A stretch of 64,000 nucleotides of DNA from CAVRAW01 sp963716135 (GTDB lineage Bacteria > Planctomycetota > Planctomycetia > Pirellulales > JADZDJ01): positions 1,612,001 through 1,676,000 of the forward strand of contig OY970289.1 in NCBI GenBank assembly GCA_963716135.1. Direction: 5' to 3'. A program made the translations under genes and the position numbers. Below the pieces are notes generated by a model, which worked only from the letters and a program-made list of their open reading frames with translations, searched no databases and was not told the origin of the DNA. This document shows positions 55,308-64,000 of the stretch, piece after piece. Within the stretch, counting starts at the first letter, position 1; every line of letters begins with the position of its first letter.

Positions 55308-56739
55308 CCGCCGGCAATAGCGACTCGATCATTTCCATCAGACGCTTCATCTTGATGGGAGTCGTCGCGGTGGTGTGGCACTCGTTGGTTTGAGCACGGG
55401 CCACCCAATCTTTGTGCTTGGCGGCCAGCAGCAAGATGGCGGGCACGGTTTTGGTAGCCGGCAGACCGCCGAAATTGTTGAAGGCCTCGAGCGCCTCTTG
55501 TCCCAGGCCGGCGGTGCTGAAAATGACGCAATCGGCCGGCGCCTTGTTCTCGCCCGAAAGGCTTGCCGGGCGCTGCGGATCGGTGGTGACCAGCACGCGG
55601 TAGCCTTCCTCCTTGAAATGGTTGCGCAGCGTTTCTTGAATGTTGGGGTTTGGCTCGACGATCATGATGGTGCGGCGCTTGCGGGCTTCGGTCAGATCGC
55701 GCTGGTCGCCGTCGCCTCCGCTGGACAATCGCTCGTGGAGGATCTGCAGATCGGTAACCATTTCGCCCGGCGTTTGATAGCGCAGATTTGGATCGAGCTG
55801 CATGGCTTTGTGCACGACCGAAATCACGTCTTTGGGCAAATCGGGCAGTAGTTGCGTGATCGGTACGATGGCTTCCAGGCGGTTGCGGCTGAGGCGGGCG
55901 ATGCGGTCGCGGGTTTCTTCCATCGCCGGCTTGCCGGTCAGCATGTGGTAGTACATGCAGCCCATGAAGAAGATATCGCTGCGGTTGTCGTCCTTGCGGA
56001 CGCCCGTGGCGCGCTCCAGCGCGGCGTAGTCGATGGTGCGGGGGTTTTCGATCTTCGCCAGTTCGGCGTCGCTCAGCTCCGGATCGGCGCCGGCCAGGCC
56101 GAAATCCACGAGCTTGGCCTGACCCAGGCTCGATACCAGCACGTTGGACGATTTCAAATCGCGGTGCGAAATGCCGCGCTGAAAGGCGTAGTCGAGCCCG
56201 CGGCAGACATCCAGCGCCAGGCGAGTGGCATCGGGGGCCTCGAACTTGCGCACCTTGAGGAACTCGCGCAAGTTGTGACCTTCGATGAAATCCATCACCA
56301 GGTAGCACTGGTTAGGTTCGGAGGCGACTTCGTAGATCGGCACAATGTTCGGATGGCGCAGCGTAAGGCCCATTTCGCCTTCGCGGACGAATTGCTCGCG
56401 TTTTTCCTTTTCGTTTAGAAAGCGGTTGCGCAGCACCTTGACGGCGCGCACGTCGCGAGTTTCCTTGTGCATGGCGCGGAACACGCGGGCGAATGTGCCG
56501 GTGCCCACCAGGTACAGGATTTTGTAGGGTCCGTAGAAGAAGCCGGAGCGTTCGCCTTTGAGCAGCCGTTCGAGTTGGTAGTTAGTGACGAACTCGCGGC
56601 GCACCAGGAGCTGCTTGAGCTTATCGGGATCGATTTCACCGGTCCCCAACTCGCCCCAGATATCGCGCAGATCACGCTCGGTGATTAAATCCCGATCGAG
56701 CGCGCTTTGAGCAATTTGTTCCGCATCCCATTCAACCAT
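55297..56739 (-). CDS. Ser/Thr protein kinase fused to a degenerate receiver domain
   Basis: 480 residues. An N-terminal helical region (residues about 1-65) precedes a Hanks kinase (GTGTFARVFRAMHKE, VRAVKVL, HRDLKSSNVLV, VDFGLAGADP). Residues about 360-480 look like a CheY receiver (TIMIVEPNPNIQETLRNHF, YRVLVTTD, TIPIKMKRLMEMIESLL-type end) but the phospho-acceptor Asp position reads Ser (DCVIFSTAGLG) and the acidic pair is VEPN. So the domain may bind a partner rather than be phosphorylated. The upstream gene is the 57077 small regulator with a gap of over 300 bases. Confidence 0.9.
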   Translation of the reverse strand: MVEWDAEQIAQSALDRDLITERDLRDIWGELGTGEIDPDKLKQLLVRREFVTNYQLERLLKGERSGFFYGPYKILYLVGTGTFARVFRAMHKETRDVRAVKVLRNRFLNEKEKREQFVREGEMGLTLRHPNIVPIYEVASEPNQCYLVMDFIEGHNLREFLKVRKFEAPDATRLALDVCRGLDYAFQRGISHRDLKSSNVLVSSLGQAKLVDFGLAGADPELSDAELAKIENPRTIDYAALERATGVRKDDNRSDIFFMGCMYYHMLTGKPAMEETRDRIARLSRNRLEAIVPITQLLPDLPKDVISVVHKAMQLDPNLRYQTPGEMVTDLQILHERLSSGGDGDQRDLTEARKRRTIMIVEPNPNIQETLRNHFKEEGYRVLVTTDPQRPASLSGENKAPADCVIFSTAGLGQEALEAFNNFGGLPATKTVPAILLLAAKHKDWVARAQTNECHTTATTPIKMKRLMEMIESLLPAEKR

Positions 56740-57076
56740 GGTGACAAAAGGATAAAGATGATGATATCAAGGCAGCCCCCTGTTGCTGGGTGCGATCGCC
56801 AGCGGATTATCTCGCCGACGCCGTCGCCAGAAACACCTAAAGCCGATCAGTCCGCGCGTGTTGATGATGGATTACGGATCGATCGCCATTGGCTTGATTA
56901 TAGGGACGGCCAGCACAGTTGCCCGCCGACAAAATCTTCTTGACCCCCGATTTAGCAGATCGGATGGAACGGCTTGCAGGGGAGAGCTTTCGCTTCGCGA
57001 AGCGTACCTAACATCGTAGCCCGGCACGACTAGCGCCGCAATGAGCCGGGTACGCAAGGGAGATTGCGGAGAACGC
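56740..57076. other. Gap without a gene upstream of the kinase
   Basis: Apart from scattered simple words, nothing was recognised. No coding frame with family character is present. It should contain the kinase promoter. Confidence 0.5.
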
Positions 57077-57358
57077 CTAGGTTTCTTCAGATTGGCGGCG
57101 GAAATCGTCGCGTTCGCGGCGGGTGGCTTCCAGATCGAACATGAGATATTTCATGTCCAGCCGCAGTTGAGACAGGGCGTCTTGCACGAGGGTGAGAATG
57201 CGGCGGCGGCGGCGAGTGCTTTCAATTACCCGGGAAAAAGCCTGCTCGACCGATTGTCGATGGGAAGGGGGCAGTTTTTCGATGGCGGCGATCAACTCGA
57301 CGACATCGGCGGGCAATTCATCGTGCTGCGGCTTCACGGTGCGGTCGGCGGTGTTCAT
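57077..57358 (-). CDS. Small helical regulator-like protein
   Basis: 93 residues, mostly helical: VVELIAAIEKLPPSHRQSVEQ, RRRRRILTLVQDALSQLRLDM, FDLEATRRERDDF. A central Arg-rich stretch and the end suggest DNA or partner binding; similar short proteins occur in planctomycetes and are annotated as transcriptional regulators there, but no family is certain. It is alone between gaps. Confidence 0.6.
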   Translation of the reverse strand: MNTADRTVKPQHDELPADVVELIAAIEKLPPSHRQSVEQAFSRVIESTRRRRRILTLVQDALSQLRLDMKYLMFDLEATRRERDDFRRQSEET

Positions 57359-57626
57359 GGTGTTTTCCTCGATAGGTTGACATAAGCAGCCAGTGTGCCG
57401 AGACGTGCGGCTAGAGATTGGCTTCGACGTAAGAGGCTGGCGGAAAATGACTTACGGATTGCGGCTTGGAGATCCAGCGAAACTGGGCGTGTTGCCTGCA
57501 GGCCACAGCCGATCTGGCTCGTACACGTAAATCTTGATACAAGGCCATGTTGCGCCTCGAGCGAGATGCGAAGCGACGTTGGCTTTTGGCGACGTTTGCG
57601 AGGCGCTTCCCACCGCAATAGCACGG

Positions 57627-60395
57627 ATGCAAATGCGGCCACGCATGGATTGCGCGATTTCTTGGAGATTTGTGCTGATTTTTTCGGCCGTTTTTTTTGA
57701 GGCGGCCGTCTGGGGGAAGTGCGCGCCGGCGGCGTGGCGCGACGATTTCGAAGGGCCGCAGCCAAGCTGGCAGCAGGGCGAAGCGGATTTGGAATTCCGC
57801 TTGGAACGCAAAGAGCGGATCGCCGGCGATGCGCACGCCGGTCGCATTGCTGAATTGATTCAGGTTTCCGGATCGCTGGGCACTTATGTGTACTTTGCTC
57901 ACGACGTGCCCGCCGCGCGCGTCGTCGCCGAGCTGACGCCCAGCGTGTGGGTCAAAGCGAATCGGCCGGGCATTCAGATTCTGGCGCGCGTCGTGTTGCC
58001 GCAGTCGATCGATCCGCGCACGGGCCGGCCGATCGCCACGCTGGTGCGGGGCACCACCTATTCCGCGGTTGGGTCGTGGCAGCAACTGCGGATTGTGGAC
58101 GTTCCGCAATTACTTAGCCGGCAGGTGCGCGTGTTGCGGGCGCAGATCGGGCCGCAAGTCGAGCCGCGCGAGGCGTATGTCGATCAGGTGCTGTTGAACG
58201 TTTACGGCGGGCCGGGGCAATCGGCGGTGTTGATCGACGATCTGGAACTGGCAGGACTAGTGCCGCGCGGCGGGGAGATACAGACGGCGTCGGCGACCGC
58301 GCCGGTCGAGGAACCGACTGCGGCTGCAGGAACGCCGCGACAGGTCACGGTAAACGGATCGCTGCTGTTGGTCGATGGCAAGCCGATGCTGCCGCGGGTG
58401 ATTCGCTCCCAGGGAGAGCCGCTGGCCTGGCTCAAGCAACAGGGATTCAACACGGTGCGCACCAACACGGCGCTGACGCCGGAATTGTTGGCCGAAGCGC
58501 AGCAGGCGGGCATGTGGTTGATCGGACCTCCACCAGTGGGTGCGCCGCAATCCTCGGAGGAAGCCGCGCCGCTTGGCGAAATTACCGCCGCATATGAACC
58601 AGTGCTGGCCTGGAATTTGGGGAGCGGCTTGGCGAGCCACGAACTGCCCGGCACGATCGCGCTAGTGAAGCAATTGCGCGCGGCCGATCGGCAATTGCGG
58701 CGGCCGCTGTTGGGGAGCGTCGAAGAGCAATCGCTGGCCTACAGCCGGCAACTCGACGTCTTGTCGTCGTCGCGCTCGCCGCTGGGTACGAGTTTGGAAT
58801 TGAAAGATTACGGGGCATGGCTGCGCGAACGGCCTCGATTGGCTCGGCCAGGCACGCCGCTATGGACCGTGGTGCAGACCGAAGTGGCGCCGGAGCTGAT
58901 CGCTCAATGCGCGGCGCTGGCCGGCAAACAGGCGCCGGAGCCGACGATCGACCCCGACGCGCTGCGGTTGCTGACGTATCAGGCGTTTGCGGCGGGCGCG
59001 CGGGGCATCGAATTCGCCTCGAGTTCGCGGTTGGATGCCACCGACAATGCCACGCGCATCCGGGCGCTTTCGTTGGCGCTTTTGAACCTGGAACTGGAGC
59101 TGATGGAGCCGTGGGGGGCGGCGGGCAACTTTGTGGCCAGCGCCACTTCGACCGATCCGAATATCCGCGGCGTGGTGCTGAGCGCCGACAATGCCCGATT
59201 GCTCTTGGCCATCCGTTGTCCGAAGGGATCGCAGTATGTGGCGGCGCCGCTGGACCAGGGCGCGACGCTGATCGTGCCGGGGGTGCCGGACGCTCACAGC
59301 GTGTACGAATTGACGCCGGGGGGATTGCGGCCGTTGCCGCATAAGCGCGTGGCCGGGGGAGTTTCGGTGAATGTGGAAGATTTTTTGTTGACCTCAGCGG
59401 TGCTGATTACGCCCGACCCGGTGGTGATCAATACAATGACGCATCGCACGGCCCAATTGGCGCCGCGGGCGGCGCAACTGCAGCGAGAATTGTCGGCGGC
59501 GCAATTGGCGGAAGCGGAAACGCTGATTCGGCGGTTGGGGAACCAGCCGCAATTGCCGCCGTCGGCCACGAAACTGGCCGAGGCTCGCACGGCACTGGCG
59601 CGGGCAGACGAATTGCTGAAGGCGGGGGACTACAGCCGGGCGTACCTGGCGGCGCGCAACGTGACGCTGCCGCTGGGGCGTTGGGAGCGCGAAGCGTGGG
59701 AGCGAACGGTGAAGCCGATCAGCTCGCCGCCCGAGAGTCCGCTGGCGGCGAGCATCGCCACGTTGCCGGAGCAGATCGGAGTGATGTCTTCACTGACGCT
59801 ATCGGTTCCGGGGGAGAACCTGCTGGCCGGCGGCGACTTTGAAGATTTGCAGGCCATGCTGCAGGCCGGATGGCAGCATTTCGAGCATGCGCAGCCGGAC
59901 GTGCAATCGAGCGTCGAGCTTTCGCCGGCGGCGCCGTATGCGGGACGATTTAGCTTGCGGCTACAAGCTCGGGCCACCAAGCCCGACGCGATTCCCACGC
60001 TGGTGGAGTCGACGCCGATGTGGATTACCAGTGCGCCGATTCATTTGGAGGCGGGGGACGTGGCGTGCATTCGCGGGCAGGTGCGCGTGAAAGGGCCGGT
60101 CAGCGGCAGCATCGACGGGCTGATGATCATCGACTCGCTGGGAGGGGAACCGCTGGCGGAGCGGATCGGCGAGACCAGCGGGTGGAAGCAATTTGCGCTT
60201 TACCGCGCGGCCCCGTCGTCGAGCAACTTGACCGTGACGTTCGCTCTAACGGGCTTGGGAGAGGTGTGCATCGACGACGTGTCGGTGCGGGTGGTGCGGC
60301 GCGGGGGGCCGGAGGCGACGCCGAATTTTTCGGGGGGAGTATCCGCAGGACCGGTGGCAACGCGGCCGGTGTTCACCTCCCCGCCCCTGCGATGA
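57627..60395 (+). CDS. Large secreted planctomycete protein with sugar-hydrolase-like barrel
   Basis: 922 residues if started at the ATG at 57627; 57645 is also possible. A signal-type hydrophobic stretch (SWRFVLIFSAVFFEAAVWG) is followed by a beta domain (YVYFAHDVPAARVVAELTPSVWV) that resembles a carbohydrate-binding fold. A TIM-barrel-like part follows (WLKQQGFNTVRTNTALTPELL, YEPVLAWNLGSGL) but no clear catalytic Glu pair was seen. The C-terminus has another beta-sandwich (FEDLQAMLQAGWQHFEHAQP). A glycan-related role is inferred only. It is convergent with the next gene. Confidence 0.75.
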   Translation: MQMRPRMDCAISWRFVLIFSAVFFEAAVWGKCAPAAWRDDFEGPQPSWQQGEADLEFRLERKERIAGDAHAGRIAELIQVSGSLGTYVYFAHDVPAARVVAELTPSVWVKANRPGIQILARVVLPQSIDPRTGRPIATLVRGTTYSAVGSWQQLRIVDVPQLLSRQVRVLRAQIGPQVEPREAYVDQVLLNVYGGPGQSAVLIDDLELAGLVPRGGEIQTASATAPVEEPTAAAGTPRQVTVNGSLLLVDGKPMLPRVIRSQGEPLAWLKQQGFNTVRTNTALTPELLAEAQQAGMWLIGPPPVGAPQSSEEAAPLGEITAAYEPVLAWNLGSGLASHELPGTIALVKQLRAADRQLRRPLLGSVEEQSLAYSRQLDVLSSSRSPLGTSLELKDYGAWLRERPRLARPGTPLWTVVQTEVAPELIAQCAALAGKQAPEPTIDPDALRLLTYQAFAAGARGIEFASSSRLDATDNATRIRALSLALLNLELELMEPWGAAGNFVASATSTDPNIRGVVLSADNARLLLAIRCPKGSQYVAAPLDQGATLIVPGVPDAHSVYELTPGGLRPLPHKRVAGGVSVNVEDFLLTSAVLITPDPVVINTMTHRTAQLAPRAAQLQRELSAAQLAEAETLIRRLGNQPQLPPSATKLAEARTALARADELLKAGDYSRAYLAARNVTLPLGRWEREAWERTVKPISSPPESPLAASIATLPEQIGVMSSLTLSVPGENLLAGGDFEDLQAMLQAGWQHFEHAQPDVQSSVELSPAAPYAGRFSLRLQARATKPDAIPTLVESTPMWITSAPIHLEAGDVACIRGQVRVKGPVSGSIDGLMIIDSLGGEPLAERIGETSGWKQFALYRAAPSSSNLTVTFALTGLGEVCIDDVSVRVVRRGGPEATPNFSGGVSAGPVATRPVFTSPPLR

Positions 60396-60420
60396 TCGAA
60401 GTCAGCAGCAATTTGCCGAT

Positions 60421-62659
60421 TTATTTCGGCACGATCAGGCCCTTTTTTTGCTGATCTTGCCAGCGGCCGATTGGGCCTTCGCGGCTGGCGGGTTGGGCGT
60501 CGGGGCGGTAGTTGAAGGTCAGATGGCAGATGTCTTGCAAATCGGCGAAGGCCAGCACACGCATATCCAGATTGTCGTTGCCCAGGAAGGCGACGAGTTT
60601 GGCCGCATCGCCCCCTTGCAGTTGGTCGCGGGTGTAGCCCCACAGCATGCGATATAGTTCGCGGCCATCGTCTTCGCCGCGCTGTTTTTGGAAGGCCTCG
60701 CGCACTTTTGCGGCCGTGGCGGGCCCGCGGGCCAGGGCCGACCGGAGGCTGCCGATGTGCACCGGCCAGACGGAGCGCTCGTCGGCGTCGCCCAACGCGG
60801 CGATCGACGGTTCGAACTGATCGAGCAAGGCCAGGCACTGCACCGCCAGAGACCGGCATTCGATTCGGCGGCCGCGGGGATTCGCGCTGTCGGCCATTTC
60901 TTGCAGTTCCAATATCAGCGGCCGCTTGTCGTCGGAAATGGTTTTCACCAAATCATCGGCCGCCAAGGCGTTCAGCGGAATCAATTGCTCGGAGGCGATC
61001 CATTTGGGGATCAGCTTGCCCACATCGGCGCCGGCAGAATCGGACGGATAGGGGGAGATAACGACGCGCTGCGGGGCCGTGAGCGTGGCGGCAGCGCCGT
61101 CGGCAGGAGTCCATTCGACGCGTCCACTGACGGCATACAGATCGGCGGCGACTTGGGCGTCCTGAGATTCCGGATCGACTCCCGGCGGATGGAATCGCCG
61201 CACCTCGGCCGCAAGCGTGGCTTCAGAATCGGTAAACAGCACCACTCCGCTTGCTGCGCCGAGATCGAGCCGAAGTTTAGCGCCCGCTTGGCCGGTGGTC
61301 ATCATCACCAGACGGCCGAAATGCAGGCGAACTCCCGGCACTCCGTTGGCATCGGGGGGAAGCAGCTCGATCAATGTTTCTGACGGCACTTGCAGGGTAA
61401 TGCCGGAGGAAAGCGCCAGGGTTGGGCGGAAGGTCGGCAGCACCAATAGCTGGCCGCCGGCGTTTAGCGGACTGCCGCTGGCCAGGCGATTCCATTGGCC
61501 CGACGCGGGATCGAGCTTGAGCAGAAAGGAGCCTTTGCCGGGCAAGAGTCGGCCGAGCAAAATGTCGGCTGGTTGAGCCGGCTCCGCGGGGACTGCACCG
61601 GGCCCCGGTTCGGTTTGCGGCGGCAGTGGCGAGCTGCGCCCGGGATCGGCCGGCACCGGCGGCGGAGTTGTGGTGTCAGTGGGCATCGCCGATCCTTCGG
61701 CGCCGGGTTCTGCAGTGGAAGCGACGCCGGCGGACGACGGCGCGGGAGTTTCGGCGTCGGATGCAGTTGCCGTCGCCGGCGGCTCGGCCGGCGGTTTGGC
61801 GGCGGATTCTTCTGCCGGCGCAGCGGAACTGGGTTGTGCGCTGAGCAGCGGCCGTGTCGGGAGATGGAGATTTTTCGCCGGTCTCGGCCGTGCTGCTGGG
61901 CGCAGTGGTTGCGCCGGTTTCCGCGGAGCCTGGGGCCGGCGAGCTCTCCGGCTGCGCAGTTCCCGCGGCGGGCTTACTTTCGGCGGCGTTGTTTTGGGCG
62001 ACTCGCTGTTCGGCTGGCTGGCCAAATCCTAGCCAGCGCGCCACGGGATTGGTGCGGTCCAACGGGCCCAAGGCCATCGTGATTGCGCCGCACAGAAGCA
62101 GCATCAGGGCCAAAGCCGCTACGATCGTGCGCCAACGGGAATGGCCGGTGCGCTTGCGCAAATAGGCGGGCACTTCGACGGGCTGGCGGCCGGGAATAAT
62201 TCCCTCGTCGTAGCCGGGCGCAAACCGTGCCCCGCCGGAGGCGCCAACCGGCTCGATGGATCTGGGCATTTCCTCTGCGCGAACCAGACCGTAGATGCGG
62301 CGTTTCATAGCCGGATCGACGTCCACCGGCTGGCCGAGCACCAGGGTGAGAATTTGATGCGAGGCGGCGACTTCAGCGAGGTGAGTATCCGATTCGAGGC
62401 AGACCTTTTCGAAATCGGGAACGCGCTCGCCCGCTAGTGTGTTGTCGAGATATTCGGCCACGGTATTGGGGTCCATGCCGGGGCCCTTGCCGGAGAGCTT
62501 CGGCGCGCCGAGCCGCAATTTGTGGGTGCTCTCGCGGATGCGGTTGACGAGCTGCTTGGCGAAATCGCTTTCCTCGATTTTTCGGCCGATTTCATCTCGA
62601 TCGGCCGGCTCGAGGATGTCGTCGAGATAAGCCAGCATGGTGCGCAAGGTTAATCGCAT
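60421..62659 (-). CDS. Membrane protein with zinc-finger-like N-terminus and FecR-like domain, frame broken
   Basis: About 746 residues after joining frames near 61838-61841. The N-terminus resembles anti-sigma-type helical domains (MLAYLDDILEPADRDEIGRK; TVAEYLDNTLAGERVPDFE). One helix TIVAALALMLLLCGAITMAL follows, then a Pro/Ala/Ser-rich linker, then a FecR-like beta domain (GSFLLKLDPASGQWNRL; LRLDLGAASGVVLFTDSEATL) and a helical C-terminus. A lost CG at a GCGC run gives AAAQRAQPSSAAPAEES. Such anti-sigma/FecR proteins relay surface signals to an ECF factor. The matching sigma factor is not next to it. Confidence 0.8.
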
Positions 62660-62826
62660 GGCGATGCTCCGAGTCTGGTCGCAAAAGAGAGCTTCCCTAC
62701 TGGTAATAGTGGGAAACTTTGGGAGCGGGCGTACAGAAAACGCGAAAGAATTTGCCCGCCAACACGGCAAGCAACGACAGCGTCGGGCGCAATGGCCGAT
62801 CGGCAGGCCAGTTAGGGTGAATCTTT

Positions 62827-62907
62827 GGGTGGCACTGACAAACGAAGTTTGTCAGTGGGTGGTAAGGAGACTTCCACTGACAAGCGCGGCGCTTGTCAGT
62901 GCCACCC
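62827..62907. repeat. Nested palindromic repeat (two hairpins within a larger one)
   Basis: The outer arms GGGTGGCACTGACAA (62827-62841) and TTGTCAGTGCCACCC (62893-62907) are perfect reverse complements. Inside are two hairpins: CACTGACAAAC-GAA-GTTTGTCAGTG (62833-62857) and CACTGACAAGCGC-G-GCGCTTGTCAGTG (62875-62901). It lies between two minus-strand genes. Confidence 0.85.
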
Positions 62908-62924
62908 TAAAGTCAGTGGAACCC

Positions 62925-63332
62925 TCACTGCGAATTTGCCTCGTCGTACCAGGCGCGGCTGCGGAGCTCGAGTTGGCCGCAGTGGGGATTCAATCCGTGA
63001 AGCTCATCCGCCTGGGAAGATTGCTCTGAGATTTTATAGGTTTTCAGCACGGGTTTTTTGGCGGGGTTGAAAGCGATCAAGGCCATCAACGACAGCATTG
63101 CCACCAAGGAGGCGATGATCACGGGATGGGGATGCGTGTTCCATACGTCGGTTACCGCGCTGGGCTGGAGCTTCAGGCCGGACAGCGCCGTAACCCGTTC
63201 CCATCCAGTGGCAGTATGCCGCCAGACGGTGTGAACGACGTGACTGTCGCTAATCGCCTCCGAAATGTTGACCTGGCAGGCCACCCAACCCACGACGATC
63301 GCCACGGCGATAATTCCGATGATCCAACGCAC
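62925..63332 (-). CDS. Small membrane protein, GTG start
   Basis: 135 residues from a GTG at 63332; GAGGG lies about 10 bases upstream. Two hydrophobic stretches (WIIGIIAVAIVVGWVACQV; VIIASLVAMLSLMALIAF) enclose a soluble loop. No family is recognised. A longer frame to 63533 reads as a non-coding extension. The gene is alone on its strand before the right edge. Confidence 0.6.
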   Translation of the reverse strand: MRWIIGIIAVAIVVGWVACQVNISEAISDSHVVHTVWRHTATGWERVTALSGLKLQPSAVTDVWNTHPHPVIIASLVAMLSLMALIAFNPAKKPVLKTYKISEQSSQADELHGLNPHCGQLELRSRAWYDEANSQ

Positions 63333-63772
63333 GGCGAAGACCCTCGAATTTTGAAAATCCCGGCGATGGTGAGAAGCTGACGAGTGCTGCGGCCGGGTGT
63401 TGGAAGGCAAATGCAAGCGCCGCGCCATAGTAATTGGCATCCGCGAGCCGGGAGTGCGAAAGCGCTTGCCCAAGCGGCACTTGCGGCCGGTGGGAGCGGC
63501 CGGCACGCCGCGCGGCTTGCTGCGTCGCGGCAACAGCGCGGTTGAATTCCGGCGACACGTTGTTTCGCCGCAACATCAAGCGTGGTTTCATCCAACAGCG
63601 ACCCGGCGGCGTTATCTCTTCTCCTTTCGTTCGGTCTTGCGCCGGTGTTTCGTTGCGCAACAAGTTCGGAAAATTTCTGGTTTGAAGGGGCGCGGAAGTT
63701 ATGGATTGAGCCATTTGCTGTGTAATATTGAATTGTCGGGTAGCGGTGTGGTGAAAACGCCACGCCGATGAA
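63333..63772. other. Divergent gap without a gene
   Basis: Open frames are present on both strands but none has start, family pattern or ribosome-binding site support. It should hold promoters for the small membrane gene and the edge gene. Confidence 0.5.
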
Positions 63773-64000
63773 ATGGCGCCGCCAGAGAGCGAGCCAATCG
63801 TTCCGCTTGCGACGGCTGGCGCCGGCCCTAAATCCAATCCACGAGGGGTCGCTTCTTGGAGCTTGCCGGCCGTGTCTTCGATCGATCGGTTGCGACGACA
63901 GCAGCTTGTGCGCGAGGCCGAGGGATATCTCGACCTGGCCGCGCTGTTTAGCGAGCAATGGCCCCTGCCCTGTGAAGTGCGCGATTGCTTGGCGCACCGG
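63773..64000 (+). CDS. Partial gene, probably TPR-type helical-repeat protein
   Basis: 76 codons from the ATG at 63773 run open to the window edge. The last third, RLRRQQLVREAEGYLDLAAL, looks like the start of a TPR-type helical repeat; the first 40 residues are polar and low in complexity. The rest of the gene lies outside the window, so no more can be said. Confidence 0.55.
   Translation, partial: MAPPESEPIVPLATAGAGPKSNPRGVASWSLPAVSSIDRLRRQQLVREAEGYLDLAALFSEQWPLPCEVRDCLAHR

Overview
The window looks like a chromosomal piece of a planctomycete, probably from the Pirellulales side of the phylum. The DNA is GC-rich. It carries several Ser/Thr protein kinases, FHA-type proteins and an ECF sigma factor beside a kinase. 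It also has PadR plus permease-prefix pairs, many secreted or membrane proteins of unknown function, and intergenic DNA filled with palindromic and short-word repeats. Core genes (gyrA, rplU, argS, tig, clpP, gap) show it is chromosome. No integrase, transposase, phage gene or CRISPR array was seen.

Layout. 1-7.4 kb: a 5'-truncated methyltransferase, an SDR plus ketoacyl-ACP synthase pair, UDP-glucose dehydrogenase and gyrA. 7.6-16 kb: a PadR/membrane pair, then a heavy-metal RND efflux operon (Cys/His-rich secreted protein, adaptor, pump, small Cys/His lipoprotein, TolC-type outer-membrane protein). 16-22.3 kb: hpf, ptsN-like IIA, HPr, enzyme I, a DUF2344 protein, RNase E/G and L21, a regulatory PTS with no sugar permease. 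22.4-23.5 kb: small genes including a DUF6883/DUF4926 pair. 23.5-31.2 kb: a one-strand signalling cluster (coiled-coil membrane protein, FHA-like protein, membrane Ser/Thr kinase, membrane protein, ECF sigma factor, VWA membrane protein). 31.4-44.9 kb: a CinA-like/nucleotidylyltransferase fusion, argS, MoxR, sppA, a PDZ/LRR protein, a hydrolase, GT9 with DUF4254, an M28 peptidase, amt, DUF4160/DUF2442 and an ASCH protein. 44.9-50.9 kb: an FHA protein, tRNA-Gly, tig-clpP-clpP, a lipoprotein and gap. 51-64 kb: a repeat-rich gap, a CPBP protease, bioF, uracil-DNA glycosylase, a kinase with a degenerate receiver domain, two large planctomycete-type proteins, and a gene cut by the right edge.

The most striking sequence-level result is technical. 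Eight conserved genes, including the essential gyrA, are broken by one frame change each, and a ninth probably is. At every junction the two frames meet at a GCGC tetranucleotide, and loss of one base, or of one CG/GC unit, restores the family sequence. This looks like a systematic consensus error, perhaps linked to base modification, rather than nine pseudogenes.

The best biological leads are: a Trp-Cys-x-Glu/Lys-His...Cys motif shared by the RND adaptor and the small lipoprotein of the efflux operon; the kinase/FHA/ECF/VWA cluster; a Ser/Thr kinase fused to a receiver-like domain without its phospho-acceptor Asp; and the CinA-like domain fused to a NadD-like adenylyltransferase.
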